Below, piece after piece: positions 1 through 11,582 of a stretch of DNA of 64,000 bases. The stretch is from assembly GCA_003254905.1 (NCBI GenBank), contig QANU01000247.1, positions 307,583-371,582 on the forward strand. Reading direction: 5' to 3'. Source of the stretch: Nissolia schottii. Its lineage: Eukaryota; Streptophyta; Magnoliopsida; Fabales; Fabaceae. The notes under the pieces were generated by a model. The model ran no database searches. It saw only the letters and a program-made list of their open reading frames with translations, and was not told where the DNA came from. The stretch's first letter is position 1; each line of letters opens with the position of its first letter. The position numbers and the translations under genes are program-made.

Positions 1-754
1 AAAACATACCGTGCTGGATCCCACCAAATGCAGGACCACGCAAGTGTCATATCTGAGCGTGGAATCGATCACTTCACAATTATTTATGTTTCACCAAATT
101 AAAGATATAAATTTGTGGCTAAAGTAACCCATAAGCTCTAGCTATAGGCGTTGGCCTTTTTCTCACTTTTTGTTCTTTCTTTTACTTTTCCTTCTGCGTT
201 TAAGCTTTCACTATCTATATTAATATATAAAGCAAATACAAAAGTTAACCTTTTTTTTTCTCTATTAGTTGTATAGTATTTTTTTTTATAAGTTCAGAAT
301 TAATAATTTATACATTTCTTTATTCAAGTCCGAAATTAATAAAAAAAATTATATTTTTACTCTCTCACCCGTGTTCTCAAACCATCCCACTACTCTCAAC
401 CTATTAATCAAAACATTACTCTTTCTAAACTGCCTCAACTGTCCATTTTTTTTTTTTCCATTCCTCACCATCAAATATACACAATTTTTTGACACACAAA
501 TCAACGTATTTTTTTTTCTACTTTCTTATAATTGAATATTAAGGTTGTCCAATGACGCAACCCGACAATATTTTCATAGATCACAACGATATTTGTAAAG
601 ACATAAGCACAACAATAATTCATCACTTGATAGACACAAATTTGTGCCTATCAAGACTTACTAGTTATTATAATTTGTATATGGTAAATGTGTAATATTT
701 TAAAAAATTAATTCATTAATCTACTAGTCAATTTATCCATTTCTTTTAATGACA
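1..754. other. AT-rich intergenic spacer
   Basis: I see no gene here. The stretch is AT-rich with poly-T runs. Short reading frames in it translate to low-complexity Phe/Leu/Asn-rich peptides and have no splice or codon pattern that suggests a gene. The only distinct structure is a 30-bp near-perfect palindrome at 626-655, with arms CTTGATAG and CTATCAAG around CACAAATTTGTG. Confidence 0.7.
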
Positions 755-1372
755 CACTACAAGAAATTACACTATTTCCGTCGGTTATGAGCCACTTACC
801 GTTGGTAAATTGTGTTTCCGACGGATTTAGCGTCGGTCATCGGGCCGCCGATAAAGGGTTCAATGGAAACCAATTTTACGTCGGAGGTGGAAGCCGACGG
901 TAATTTGAATCGGATTTCCGTCGGAACAATCCAGCGCTAATAATAATAGTATTTTTTTCAAATGTTACCGTCACCAAAAACCGATGCTAATATTCCGTCG
1001 GTTAGTATTTACCGTTGTAGTCGATAATTGTTGTCCATGCTACCATCGGCTATAGCCGACGGTAATTGGCAAATATTTTAAAAAAAAAATTCATTACCTT
1101 TATTTTTGAATGATTATTATTTATTTGAGTAACAATGTTGATGTAAATAATATGGTAATTTTATAATTAAATAAATAATTAAATAATATGTAATATACGA
1201 TTAAATTCATCGTGAGAGTTACAACAGATTAATGCATGTATCCATTAGCAAAGATAACAAATAAATTCACAAAGTGGCACTTCCCATATATATCCTTACG
1301 TGTTTAGATACATTACATAGTTAAAGAAGCAAATAATATACATAATATATTCAAAATTAATGTACAATATAT

Positions 1373-1583
1373 TCAGTCATCCACAGGGTCTTCATCCTCT
1401 ACGTCATCCTCAGAATCATCCACATCCACGTCCACATACACGTTCCCATCTACGTGTACGTTCACGTGCACGTTCCCACCCACGTTGACGTCCATGTGCA
1501 CGTTCCCATCCACGTTGACGCCCACGTGCACGTTCCCATCCACGTTCACCTCCAAGTGGACGTTCACGTCCTCGTCCTCGTCC
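1373..1583 (-). CDS. Acidic repeat-bearing ORF of CACTA copy 1 (3' part; rest in gap)
   Basis: Reading on the minus strand from the assembly gap to a stop at 1373, this frame encodes a VNV/GNVHV-type repeat followed by an Asp/Glu-rich tail ending EDPVDD. It matches the C-terminal part of the ORF at 19951-20346 in the sister element, but lacks one six-residue GNVHMD unit (18 bp, in frame). The upstream part lies in the N gap. I do not recognise a domain. The acidic end resembles in character the acidic tails of the two transposase remnants in the large CACTA element at 3810-14460, so it may be a relic last exon of a transposase gene. This is inference. Confidence 0.5.
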
Positions 1584-2554
1584 NNNNNNNNNNNNNNNNN
1601 NNNNNNNNNNNNNNNNNNNNNNNNNNNNNNNNNNNNNNNNNNNNNNNNNNNNNNNNNNNNNNNNNNNNNNNNNNNNNNNNNNNNNNNNNNNNNNNNNNNN
1701 NNNNNNNNNNNNNNNNNNNNNNNNNNNNNNNNNNNNNNNNNNNNNNNNNNNNNNNNNNNNNNNNNNNNNNNNNNNNNNNNNNNNNNNNNNNNNNNNNNNN
1801 NNNNNNNNNNNNNNNNNNNNNNNNNNNNNNNNNNNNNNNNNNNNNNNNNNNNNNNNNNNNNNNNNNNNNNNNNNNNNNNNNNNNNNNNNNNNNNNNNNNN
1901 NNNNNNNNNNNNNNNNNNNNNNNNNNNNNNNNNNNNNNNNNNNNNNNNNNNNNNNNNNNNNNNNNNNNNNNNNNNNNNNNNNNNNNNNNNNNNNNNNNNN
2001 NNNNNNNNNNNNNNNNNNNNNNNNNNNNNNNNNNNNNNNNNNNNNNNNNNNNNNNNNNNNNNNNNNNNNNNNNNNNNNNNNNNNNNNNNNNNNNNNNNNN
2101 NNNNNNNNNNNNNNNNNNNNNNNNNNNNNNNNNNNNNNNNNNNNNNNNNNNNNNNNNNNNNNNNNNNNNNNNNNNNNNNNNNNNNNNNNNNNNNNNNNNN
2201 NNNNNNNNNNNNNNNNNNNNNNNNNNNNNNNNNNNNNNNNNNNNNNNNNNNNNNNNNNNNNNNNNNNNNNNNNNNNNNNNNNNNNNNNNNNNNNNNNNNN
2301 NNNNNNNNNNNNNNNNNNNNNNNNNNNNNNNNNNNNNNNNNNNNNNNNNNNNNNNNNNNNNNNNNNNNNNNNNNNNNNNNNNNNNNNNNNNNNNNNNNNN
2401 NNNNNNNNNNNNNNNNNNNNNNNNNNNNNNNNNNNNNNNNNNNNNNNNNNNNNNNNNNNNNNNNNNNNNNNNNNNNNNNNNNNNNNNNNNNNNNNNNNNN
2501 NNNNNNNNNNNNNNNNNNNNNNNNNNNNNNNNNNNNNNNNNNNNNNNNNNNNNN
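1584..2554. other. Assembly gap (971 N)
   Basis: A run of N inside CACTA copy 1. The flanks align to 20179 and 21380 in the sister element, where the intervening sequence is 1200 bp. It contains the rest of the acidic ORF and a long CA-rich simple repeat, which is the likely cause of the gap. Confidence 0.95.
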
Positions 2555-2563
2555 CGACACTTT

Positions 2564-2826
2564 AATTGAGCGATTGATAAAGGCCAAGACCAACATGGTT
2601 GTAATCAAGTTGGGAAAACAATAATATGATAATCCCCAACACCTGATTACCACCACCTTGGCCTTGGCCTTTATCACTCTCCCAATTAACGTGGCGCCAG
2701 TAATAAGCTCAGCAAAAATTAGATAATAATTAAATAATCAGCCAGTTAATGAATGACAAGGTCCAAGATGATGGTAGTCATCACTATTCCCCCAACGGGA
2801 CAGCTGATAATTACCATCATCTGGAC
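2564..2826. repeat. Two consecutive hairpins inside CACTA copy 1
   Basis: Arms 2564-2606 and 2645-2687 (43 nt each) form an imperfect inverted repeat around GATAAAGGCCAAGACCAA. Arms 2761-2776 and 2812-2826 form a second one around GTCCAAGATGATGGTA; here the right arm is one base shorter than in the sister element. Both structures recur at the same relative place in the element at 19333-22441. Confidence 0.75.
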
Positions 2827-3624
2827 TTCGCATCCATTAGATGGCTCAGTTTACGCAACGGCGACAGACTGATAACCAAATTAAACTAATATCACGTCCA
2901 CGACGACAAAAGCATCGCACGACGGATAATAAAGGGGAGAATCGATGAGAGAAGAGAAGAGAATAGAAAATATGGTGCAGGCTTAGAAGGATGGGGGGAG
3001 GGGTTTTTATACTATTCGGCCAAAGTGTTACCGTCGGATATATCCGACGGTTTTGTTCTCGGAACGGCGCGACGATTAATGGGAATGTTGAACGTTTTGA
3101 AAACGGCCGAGCGTTGGGAAGAGGTGTCGGTTGAATGCCCGAGGCACTTACCGTCAGTTAATACCGCCGCTATAACCTCTGATATTTTTTACCGTTAGAG
3201 ATGGCCGACGGTTTTGTTCTCGGAACCGGCGCCGGCGCGACGATTAATGGGAATGTTGAATGGCCGAGCGTTGGAAGGAGGCGTCGGTTGAATAACCGAG
3301 GCAATTACCGTCGGTTAATACTGCCGCTATAATCTGATATATGTACCGTCGTATCGAGCCGACGGTAATGATTACACCATTAAATTATTGAATACACGTG
3401 ACTGTTTGCTATTCGTTTTCATTTTCCGTCGATTTTGGCCGACGGAATTGTTGTTCCTGCCATACCCCGCTAAACAATTACCGTCGGTATTTCCGTCGGG
3501 AAGACTATCCCATGGTAATAGCACGCCTTTTTCACCAGTCCATTTCCTTCGACCGGTTACCGTCGACTATTTTGTTTTTTCTGACGGTAATGTCTCGACA
3601 ATAATAGAGATTTTTGTTGTAGTG

Positions 3625-3809
3625 ACATTTGGCATTGTTAGGCACAAAATTAAAAAAAAATGTCAAATAGTATTCATAAAATTTAGTAAATTGATTACTA
3701 AGTTAATGAGTTAAGTCTCCCAATAATTTTCATGTTGAATGCATGTCCAGTTTAAGAAGTTTTCGGATGTGAACTTTTGTCTTCAAATAAAAATTAATTT
3801 TTGACATGT
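3625..3809. other. Spacer between two CACTA elements
   Basis: An AT-rich 185-bp strip that starts with the ACA target duplication of the left element and ends with the TGT target duplication of the next element. Nothing coding is seen. Confidence 0.7.
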
Positions 3810-3829
3810 CACTACAAGAAAAACACTAG

Positions 3830-4265
3830 TTACTGTCAGAGTTATCATCGGAGTTTTTCTCGATTACCATCAGAATTTTTTCTTTCCGCCAGATTTACCG
3901 TCAGAAAGTAGACCGACAGTAATAGCCTCGATGGTAACTTATTACTGTCAGATTTACAGAGACGACGGTAATTACTGTCAAGTCAACAGACGCTAATGGC
4001 GGTTCAGGAACGGTTCGTTTGAACTGTTTACCATCTACTAAAATCAACGATAATAATATTAATATTTTATTATGTTCACCGTCGGTTAATTCCGACGAAA
4101 ATTTAATGATATTTATACATAAATTTATGACGATTTACCGTCAGCCATAACCGACGATAATATGTTCAAATTACCGTCGAAAATAATCGACAGTAATTAT
4201 GAATATTATACTACTATTTTGAAAATATTTCTGTCGGAATATTATTGTGGGTAATTTCTGACGGT
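3830..4265. repeat. Left subterminal repeat array of the large CACTA element
   Basis: Diverged copies of TTACCGTCRG and its complement, on both strands and spaced roughly 20-40 bp, follow the left terminus. In En/Spm elements such motifs bind the smaller transposase protein; that role here is by family analogy. Confidence 0.75.
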
Positions 4266-4810
4266 AACAATATCTAATTTTAAAATTTTATTATTCAATT
4301 ATTATTTTATTTTTATTATTATGTAAATTATTAAATTATTATTTAATGCAATAAATTATATATTTAATAATATAATTCTTTAATTTAATAATAAATTAAT
4401 TAAATTATTATTTAATTCTATAAATTATATATGAAATAAATATATAAATATATAATTATTGAATTAAATAAATATTAAATTGAATAATATATTTAGTTAA
4501 TATAATAAATAATTTAATAGTTATATAATACCAAAATATGACATTCCATCTAAAATTAAAAGGTATAATTTAAAATTTAATTAAATAGATGTACATTTAA
4601 TTAATCCAATTAATGTTTTTATTAAATATAATAAATAATTAAATAGAATATACAACCAAATAGTATCTATTTATTTTAATACATAAATAATAAATTATCC
4701 TTATAAATAATTAACTACTAAAAATGAATTTGTGCAATAAAACTTAATAAGAAAATCATACATAATATTCAAATGAAATTGGGTTAAAAATTCTCAAATA
4801 ATTACATATA
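4266..4810. other. AT-rich non-coding part of the CACTA element
   Basis: Very AT-rich sequence between the left subterminal array and the 3' end of the transposase remnant. I see no gene in it. Confidence 0.6.
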
Positions 4811-5014
4811 CTATTCTGAAAGTTCAAAACTGTCATCATAACTTTCGAAACTAAGTTCATCATCAAACGCTTCTTCTTCTTCGCTATCATTGTATACATA
4901 AATTTCTTCATCACTTGCATGTTGTTGGAGGTTAGGGAGTTCAACTATGTCAGGGTCATCATCAAATGTACTGCTAGCTAATGTGGTAGGCAATGGAGAC
5001 TCAACAATTATCAT
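4811..5014 (-). pseudogene. Acidic C-terminal exon of the TNP2-like gene
   Basis: A 67-residue reading frame rich in Asp, Glu and Ser, ending DDSFELSE. Its position at the 3' end of the transposase remnant, together with the similar acidic end of the ORF in the short CACTA elements, suggests a terminal exon. No domain is recognised. Confidence 0.45.
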
Positions 5015-5806
5015 TGTTGGGATTGGCTCTGACAGTTGATATGCTTGGCAAATGCATTGTCTAAAGATTCTATGTCATCAAACTTAATTTGACCACTTGG
5101 TTTGCATTTCATCACAACTTTCCAACTTGATTGGCTAGCTCCTAGATAGTTTGCGTAATAAACTTGTTTTGCTTTTTCAATAACAATGAACAGATCATAC
5201 CCCTTCTATACTGCCGTGTAAGATTAATCTCAGTGTCTTGTAGTCGGGGTGAGTCCAACTTCTATTTGGATCATACCAATTACACCAGAAAAGTACAACA
5301 TGATGAGATGGACCATTATGTGCATATTCTAATTCAATAATTTGTTTAAGCACTCCATATCAATCATTGGTTGATTTAGCAGCATTAGAATATTCACCAT
5401 TAACCCACACCCCACTATTGTTTGTCCTTTATCTAGTTGCCCATTCAGATGTGTGAAACTTGTATCTGTTAACAAAATAAATGGGCTAACTGAATGCTTT
5501 GTTCATAGATCCCCATGACAAACTCATCAAGTGATAGTCGCTGCTACAATGATTTTGAACCTATATAGATTTTAAAACTAAGTTATACGTATCCGATTAC
5601 GATAAAGGAAATCGTTCGATTCAAATATATAGTTTAAAGTCAAACGCATACATAATTTGTAAACCATGAAGGAAACATTTGATCTGAGCATTGATCATCA
5701 AATTGTTGTTAAACATCCTGTAAACAAGCATCAACATAATCAACATTTTTAGAAACTGCATATTAATAAATCAAACAAGATTACAATCATTGATTGAACT
5801 TACCAG

Positions 5807-6178
5807 TTAATACAGAAGCACTTCTTCAAAATTCAAGAGAATAACCAAGTGAGTTGCCACCCTTTCTTGCGCATTCAACCAACTTCCAGCTACGCGTCCA
5901 ATTTGATTAAAAATTGACAATTTCATCTGATTAGGCATTGCACCACCATCATCATTACGTCCTATTGTGATTCTATTGCAATTAACATTAGCACCAAAGT
6001 AGTACGAACAAAAGTATGAAGTTTCCTTGGTTAAGAATGCTCCGCATATCAACCCCTCAAATTGAGCCCTATTTTTTACTATTCTTTTGAACACTCCCAT
6101 GCACATTTCAAATAGATACATCCACCTATGCTGAAACAGACCACACATTTGACCTTCGTAAGCTAACTGTACAAGCAA
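5807..6178 (-). pseudogene. DUF4218 block of TNP2-like transposase
   Basis: A 123-residue frame containing HRWMYLFEMCMGVFKRIVKN and FEGLICGAFLTKETSYFCSYYF, the signature of the DUF4218 domain that follows the TNP2 core in plant CACTA transposases. Only this block stays open; the sequence on either side is interrupted. Confidence 0.8.
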
Positions 6179-6518
6179 ATGCTACATTGCATCAAAAAAA
6201 CGTTGGGGAAAACACCCTCTCAAGTGAACAAAGGATAATGGGAGTGTTTTGCTCCATGACTAAGAGGTCTTCAACGTCAATAGCCGACGAGCACAAGGTT
6301 TTGAAAAACTGGCTTAACTCGCTTATCGGTTTCAACACGTTCTTCGGCAGTCTCTAAATACAATTAGGAGAAGACACTGCATAAATACATGACAGTTATG
6401 GCTCTTCATGTCAACCAACTTCCCTTGTGCAATATTGACACATCGAGCAAAGTTAGATGTATAACTGTCAGGCATTTTCAGTTCTTGCAACCAATGAAGC
6501 ACATTTTGAACTTGTCGC

Positions 6519-7994
6519 TGTTAAGTGTCATATTTACGCAAATCCAACTAGTAAAATAACACCTGTTTGCGTAAGATTTCATAAATTAATTGACTAAATT
6601 CCCCACTTTTGTAGGATTTATAAATATATTTTAAAGATGGATGCAAGCATATTAATCAAGGAAAATCCCACAAAGAATGAAGCATAGAGCAAAGGGATAA
6701 CAAGCAAGAAAAATATGGAAACCCGCTCTGCGCAGCAGTTAGTAAAAACGCGATAACTTGAGCTACAGATATCGGATTGAGGTGGTTCAAATTGCTACTT
6801 AAAGCTAAGAGAGAGATCTACAACTTTGTAGTTTTGACTGAGCTGAGCGCCGGCTGAGCGTCCGCTGAGCGCCCGCTGAGCGGCCCGACCTAACATTCTG
6901 GCCGCCGGCCGCCTTTGAAGACTCAGCCGCCAGCCGCCATCACCTACCACCGCTCAGCGGCCTCACCAACCCGCTGAGCGGCCGAACCGTGGCCTATATA
7001 TAGACATGCTGCCAAGCTTTGTAAAATCATCCCTTTCCCCCCTCAAGAATCCATTTCTTTCTCATTTTTCTTGTACTTCAAAGCATAGTTTAGTTTAGCA
7101 ACAAAGAGGAGGCCTGTGAAGGAGCTGGGAGGTCGAGGAAGCTTGGCGAAGCCATGGCCATGACGGCGTGAGCACGTGTCATGGTAAGTGCCTAAACCTT
7201 GCCTCCAAAGATTCTCTTGTAAGATGGGTTCCTAACCCTCTTTTTGTTGGGATTTTGATTACTATTGTAGTTGCTTGTATCCATGTAACTATTACATATG
7301 AATTTATCTTTTTCTTATGATTTGCTTGAATGGTTTTATGCTTAATGCTAGTCTTTGTTTAATGTCTTGATTCTTGATTTGGGATTTAATTGTATGAACG
7401 ATAGTTATGCTAATTGAATCGTAACCAAGTTAAGATCAACATCATTATGCTTAACTAGATCTTTGGCTTGAACATTGTGAACGGAAGTTACAATCATTAG
7501 AGTCGGAACTAAACCATTTCATCTAATCTTGTTGCCATAACTGGAATAAAGATTAGCCGTTTTAACATCTGGATTAATGCTGGCGTAATTTGTTAAGCTT
7601 GTGTGCGAAGGTGACAGTTTAACAAAGGAAACCTGTGATCTTGTCATGCACGAAAGTGATGACAAGTTAAGAACTGGTGGCGGGCAATCAATCGATAGTT
7701 CTATGTAATAAGTAACTGGATGCATGAAACTATGATGTGATTAAAATTCCCAACAAGCTCCGGAACTACCTCTGATTTGTTTCCTATTTTATTTTCCTGT
7801 CTTTTATTTATTTAGTCTATTTAAATATAAATCAAATCACAAATCTTTCACCTCATTGTTTAATTAAATGAACTCAAGAATGGTATTTTTACAACTCCCT
7901 GTGGGATCGACCATACCCTATACTGCAATTGGATTCCTTTGGAATCTGAAAGCCGTAAAGTAGGTATGTATATAAATATTTAATTTGAACGACA
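6519..7994 (+). mobile_element. Solo-LTR-like repeat, copy 1 (Ty3/gypsy-type, probable)
   Basis: About 1.48 kb with end-to-end similarity to 60985-62504. It begins TGTTAAGTG and ends near GAACGACA, a TGT...ACA pair typical of LTR ends. It has a TATA box (CCTATATATAG, about 6992-7002) downstream of an array of CCGCTGAGCGG-like boxes, a pyrimidine-rich leader, and near the right end CTCCCTGTGGGATCGACC, a string common in plant Ty3/gypsy LTR regions. No coding part adjoins it, so it is read as a fossil solo LTR inserted in the CACTA transposase gene. A clean target duplication was not found. Confidence 0.6.
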
Positions 7995-8059
7995 AAAGCG
8001 CATAGAAGCTTTCAACGAGCTTGGCATGGTTGTGACAAAATCTAAGCTGTGTCAAGATC

Positions 8060-8527
8060 TTAGAAAGTGGTTAACAAGGCTTTCATCAGTCGCTTGTTCA
8101 GGGTGTAACATGCCTTAGCCTTCATGAAACGACCACTAGAAATTTGTTGTAGGTTCAACTCAGGACATCTACAAAACTTCTTCAAAAGTAGCATTGCCTT
8201 CTCGTTGTCCTTGGTTTGATCGGTGTTCATGATAGTATGCATTATATTATTGAAAACATTTTTTTCAATATGCATAACATCTAGATAATGACGAACCAAG
8301 TTATCTTTCCAATACGAAAAATCCCAGAATATACTCTTTTTAGTCAAGTTATGTTCTTCCCCGTAACCTTGAAACCTAACAACTTTGCCAACTTTAGTAA
8401 TCTTCAGAAAATGTCTAACCCTTCTCAGAATCTCATGGCCAGTTAATCTTTGTGGCGGCTCTTCATTTTCAATTCTATTCTTTAGAAAGCCATACTTACT
8501 ATTCCTAAGAGAGTGCCTGGGTTCCAA
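8060..8527 (-). pseudogene. TNP2 core block of CACTA transposase
   Basis: A 155-residue open frame. GHEILRRVRHF and FWDFSYWKDNLVRHYLDVMH followed by IEKNVFNNIM are hallmarks of the TNP2 transposase family. It is an internal slice of the protein, not a complete domain. Confidence 0.88.
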
Positions 8528-9272
8528 GGATACCTTATGACAATCAAACCATGATTGTTTTCCTTTGTGCAGTAGTCAGAATGCTTTAGTGTCTTCCATA
8601 AAAATTGGACAGGCTAAACTTCCCTGTGTCATCCATCTAGACAACATTCTATAAGTAGAAAAATCATTAGTAGTCCACATCAAATATGCCCTCAATACAA
8701 AATTCTATTTCCTGGACACATCATATGCAAGCACACCTAGATTCCATAGTTGGTTCAATTCATCTATCAAAGGCTGGAAAAAAACATGAATTGTTGCTTT
8801 AGGGTTACTCAGGCTAGGAATTACACAAGATAAGGACAAATAAGGCTCTTTTCATGTACATCTCAGGCGGTAGATTATACGGTGTAACGATTAGTAGTCA
8901 ACATGAGTAAGGTTTGCTAAACTGATAGTTAGGGGTAAACCCATCAGAACTAATCTTACATTTCGAGGTTCTGCTTCAAAGTCAAGGTAAACTCTATCAA
9001 ATTGTGTCCATGCTTCACCATGAGAAGAGTGATCCATGTGACCATCGTTTCTTCTATTATGAAAGTGTCATGTCATGTGCGATGCCAAGCTCATTGATGC
9101 AAATAACCTCTTAATTCTTTGAATTAAAGGCAAGTAATGCATTCTTTTAAGAGCAACATCCTAATATCTCCCAAGGACAACTCTCCTCAGCTTAAACCTA
9201 TTGGCACCACAAAATTTGCATTGAGTTAAGTTTGTTGGATACATCATCATTATTGTACAACATACAACCCCA

Positions 9273-9980
9273 TCAGGTTAAGCCAAGTTTAGAAAATACT
9301 TTCTTAGCTTGATAAAAGTTTGTTGGAATTTTATTCCCCGGTGCTGTCAGCTCGTTAATGAAGTCAAGCCACTGATCGAACAATCTCTCACTTTGATTAG
9401 CATTTGACTTCATAGTCAACATCCTAGCTACCACATATAATTGTGAATAAACTGATCCTTCCCACACCAGAGTATTTTCTTCCTCTAATAAGCTATAAAA
9501 TTTTTTGGCATCTGGACTGGATGCCTCATGTAGTAAGTTGCTATTGTGCAAGTCAAAGTCACTTCCAAAAGTATCGTTAACCATTTTTGAATATCTATCG
9601 TCATTAATTGTTTCTGGTTCATCGACACAAGGCTGACTTGAACTCCCCACTTCATACTGACACCTACTAAACTCATTTACACCATTGAAGTTCACCTCTC
9701 CGTGGTCTAACCATATCCAATAATGTGGCTCAAACCCATTCCTATAAAGGTGCACTCTAATCTGTTCAAAATCCAATATCTTACCGCACTTGCACGAAAA
9801 ACATGGACACCTAACTCTTTATTGTGCCACAAACTGATCAATCGATTTAACTATTTCATAGAATTAGTCTACACCCTCAAAAAAACTTGGCCCTATCACT
9901 CCCCGATTCTTGTAATATCTATTGTACATCCAAAATCTGTTCGATGGAATCATGTTTGCAAAAATGCTACACGCATATTA
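9273..9980 (-). pseudogene. N-terminal transposase-associated domain of TNP2-like protein
   Basis: The frame starting at 9776 (MDFEQIRVHLYRNGFEPHYW) continues a domain whose beginning lies upstream to about 9980, including a Cys-rich CPCFSCKCGK segment. This matches the transposase-associated domain at the start of TNP2 proteins. The upstream part contains stops. The downstream part ends with AKKVFSKLGL, matching the usual linker to the TNP2 core. Confidence 0.78.
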
Positions 9981-10019
9981 CATTAACCGACGTGAATTTA
10001 ATGATCTTACTTTAATTTC

Positions 10020-10560
10020 ATTATTGTAATATACATTCTTAATTGCACACAATTATTCCTAACCTGTTCTAAAATAGATTCCCTCCAATCTTCGTAAATA
10101 ACATGTAATCACTGTTGCTAGCACAACAATTCAAACAAGTTCGGAAAGAGACGCTATGCGTCATTCCCCCAGTCTATTCATACAACTCCAATCCTACAAA
10201 TCTATCCTAAGAAAATAAGTCTCTATCCTACGTAAGTTCATATATATACACCTAATTATCGTTACAAACTTGAGTGACTCATTCAATCTGAAAAATGAAT
10301 GACTCCTTCTATCTCCTAAATAAACATATCACCACATAAAAAAATTAATTAGAAATTAACATTATTTATGAAATTGAATGAAATCAAAATAGAGTAGTAG
10401 TTATGTAATGACCTAGTAAAAATTGGTGGTGGTGGTGGTTTTTTGTTTTGGGGGTTTGGTACGATGGTGGAAGAGTTCTGGGAAGTGTTGGTGGCGATAA
10501 TGTAGTGTAGCATGGGATGTGGTGGTGGTGGTCGAGAAAGAAGAAAATGAGGAAACTGGT
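10020..10560. other. Non-coding interior of the CACTA element
   Basis: An AT-rich stretch followed by a GGT-rich strip (about 10420-10565, GGTGGTGGTGG). On the minus strand the strip reads as an ACC-rich leader upstream of the TNP2-like gene. No gene is seen. Confidence 0.5.
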
Positions 10561-10569
10561 GCTGGTGGG

Positions 10570-11180
10570 TGAGTGAAATTCGACTAAGTTAATTTTCAGA
10601 ACTTTATCGTCGAAAATTTTCGATGGTAACTTGAAACAGTCTGACTATAATCACTTTATCAAAATGCATCATTTAATTTAAAGGATTACCGTCAAATTTT
10701 TTTTTCAAAATTTTTTACAGTACAAAAAAATGGTGTGAAATTTTGGTAAATTTTCAGAACTTTACCGTCAGAAATTTTTGACGGTAATGCCTTACAGAAT
10801 TTAGGGTTTAGGTTTAGGGTTGTTACTGTCAGATAATTTTGACGGTAATGCCTTGCACCATGTCTCACACTAGATGAGTTATTGTCTCGTGCGAGAGGCC
10901 TTCCTAAGTGTCAATTTTTGCTTTCTATTTTCTTGGTCTTGCGCAAGATGAATGAACATCTCGCATGAGACGACTTCCAGGGTTTAGGGTTTATAGTTGT
11001 TACCATCGGCAAAATTTGGCAGTAACGCCCTACACCATGTCTTGCGCGAGATGAGCGAGCATAACATGCGAGATTCCTTCCAGAGTTTCAATTTTTGCTT
11101 TCTTTTTTTTGTTTTGCTCTCTGTTTGCTATGTCTCGCGCGAGATTCTAACTCTTATTTTAGGTCATTTTCTATGAATTT
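10570..11180. repeat. Internal block of CACTA-type GACGGTAA repeats with TTTAGGG tracts
   Basis: Several copies of TTACCGTCA/GACGGTAA-type motifs occur well inside the element, together with TTTAGGG repeats at 10801-10820 and again near 10980, and three copies of a CTCGCGCGAGA-like string. It looks like an extra subterminal array, perhaps from a nested or rearranged CACTA end. Confidence 0.55.
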
Positions 11181-11582
11181 TGGGCCCTGAAACACTTAAC
11201 AACACATCAAACACCCCCAACTTGAGATCTTTGTGTGTCCTAACATATCCTGACAAAAATTAAGTGTATATACTAATTGTTAAGTCTATTAATTAATTTA
11301 TTTTATTAATAATTAGAAAAAATTAAGTGTATACTAATTGTTGAGCCTATTGATTAATTTATAAATTTATTAAGCATATTTATTATTTATTTATTAATTA
11401 ATAAACTTCATTTATGTTAACAATCAAAAGGAAATAAAAATTAAAATATGGGATAAATATTATTAACTTAAAATTCGAACAATAAAATTCATTAACTTAA
11501 AATAAACTTAAAAATTCATAAAATATTAAAAGAAAAACTAAACAAGTTCAAAATCAAAATATACTTAAAAATACATAAAATT
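11181..11582. other. AT-rich spacer in CACTA element
   Basis: AT-rich sequence 3' of the Ptta-like remnant. No coding or structural feature is recognised. Confidence 0.6.

Larger units (their letters stand above)
755..3624 (-). mobile_element. Non-autonomous CACTA (En/Spm) transposon, copy 1
   Basis: The left end begins CACTACAAGAAATTACACT and the right end finishes TTTTTGTTGTAGTG, the inverted termini of CACTA elements. The 3-bp target duplication is ACA at 752-754 and 3625-3627. Both ends carry many direct and inverted copies of a TACCGTCGG/CCGACGGTA motif, the usual arrangement of subterminal transposase-binding repeats in this superfamily. No TNP2 or Ptta core is visible, so it is probably mobilised in trans. 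It holds the 3' part of a minus-strand acidic repeat ORF and two hairpins, and is broken by a 971-N gap. It is clearly the same family as the element at 19333-22441. Strand is given by the internal ORF. Confidence 0.9.
4811..9980 (-). pseudogene. TNP2-type CACTA transposase, degraded
   Basis: Read on the minus strand, three recognisable blocks lie in family order. First, a transposase-associated N-terminal domain (about 9980-9273) with a CPCFSCKCGK cysteine cluster followed by HLYRNGF and the WLDHGE motif. Second, the TNP2 core block (8527-8060) with YWKDNLVRHYLDVMHIEKNV. Third, the DUF4218 block (6178-5807) with HRWMYLFEMCMGVFKR. An acidic tail (5014-4811) ends the gene. In active elements the protein excises and reinserts the element by a DDE-type reaction. 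In-frame stops and frame changes between blocks, plus a 1.5-kb repeat inserted at 6519-7994, make this copy non-functional. Confidence 0.85.

Noticed and set aside
269-535. 88-residue open frame
   Set aside because: Low-complexity Phe/Leu/Asn translation from T-rich DNA, with no gene signals.
10799-10822. Interstitial telomere remnant
   Set aside because: Only about three TTTAGGG units, embedded in CACTA repeats; more likely chance or element sequence.
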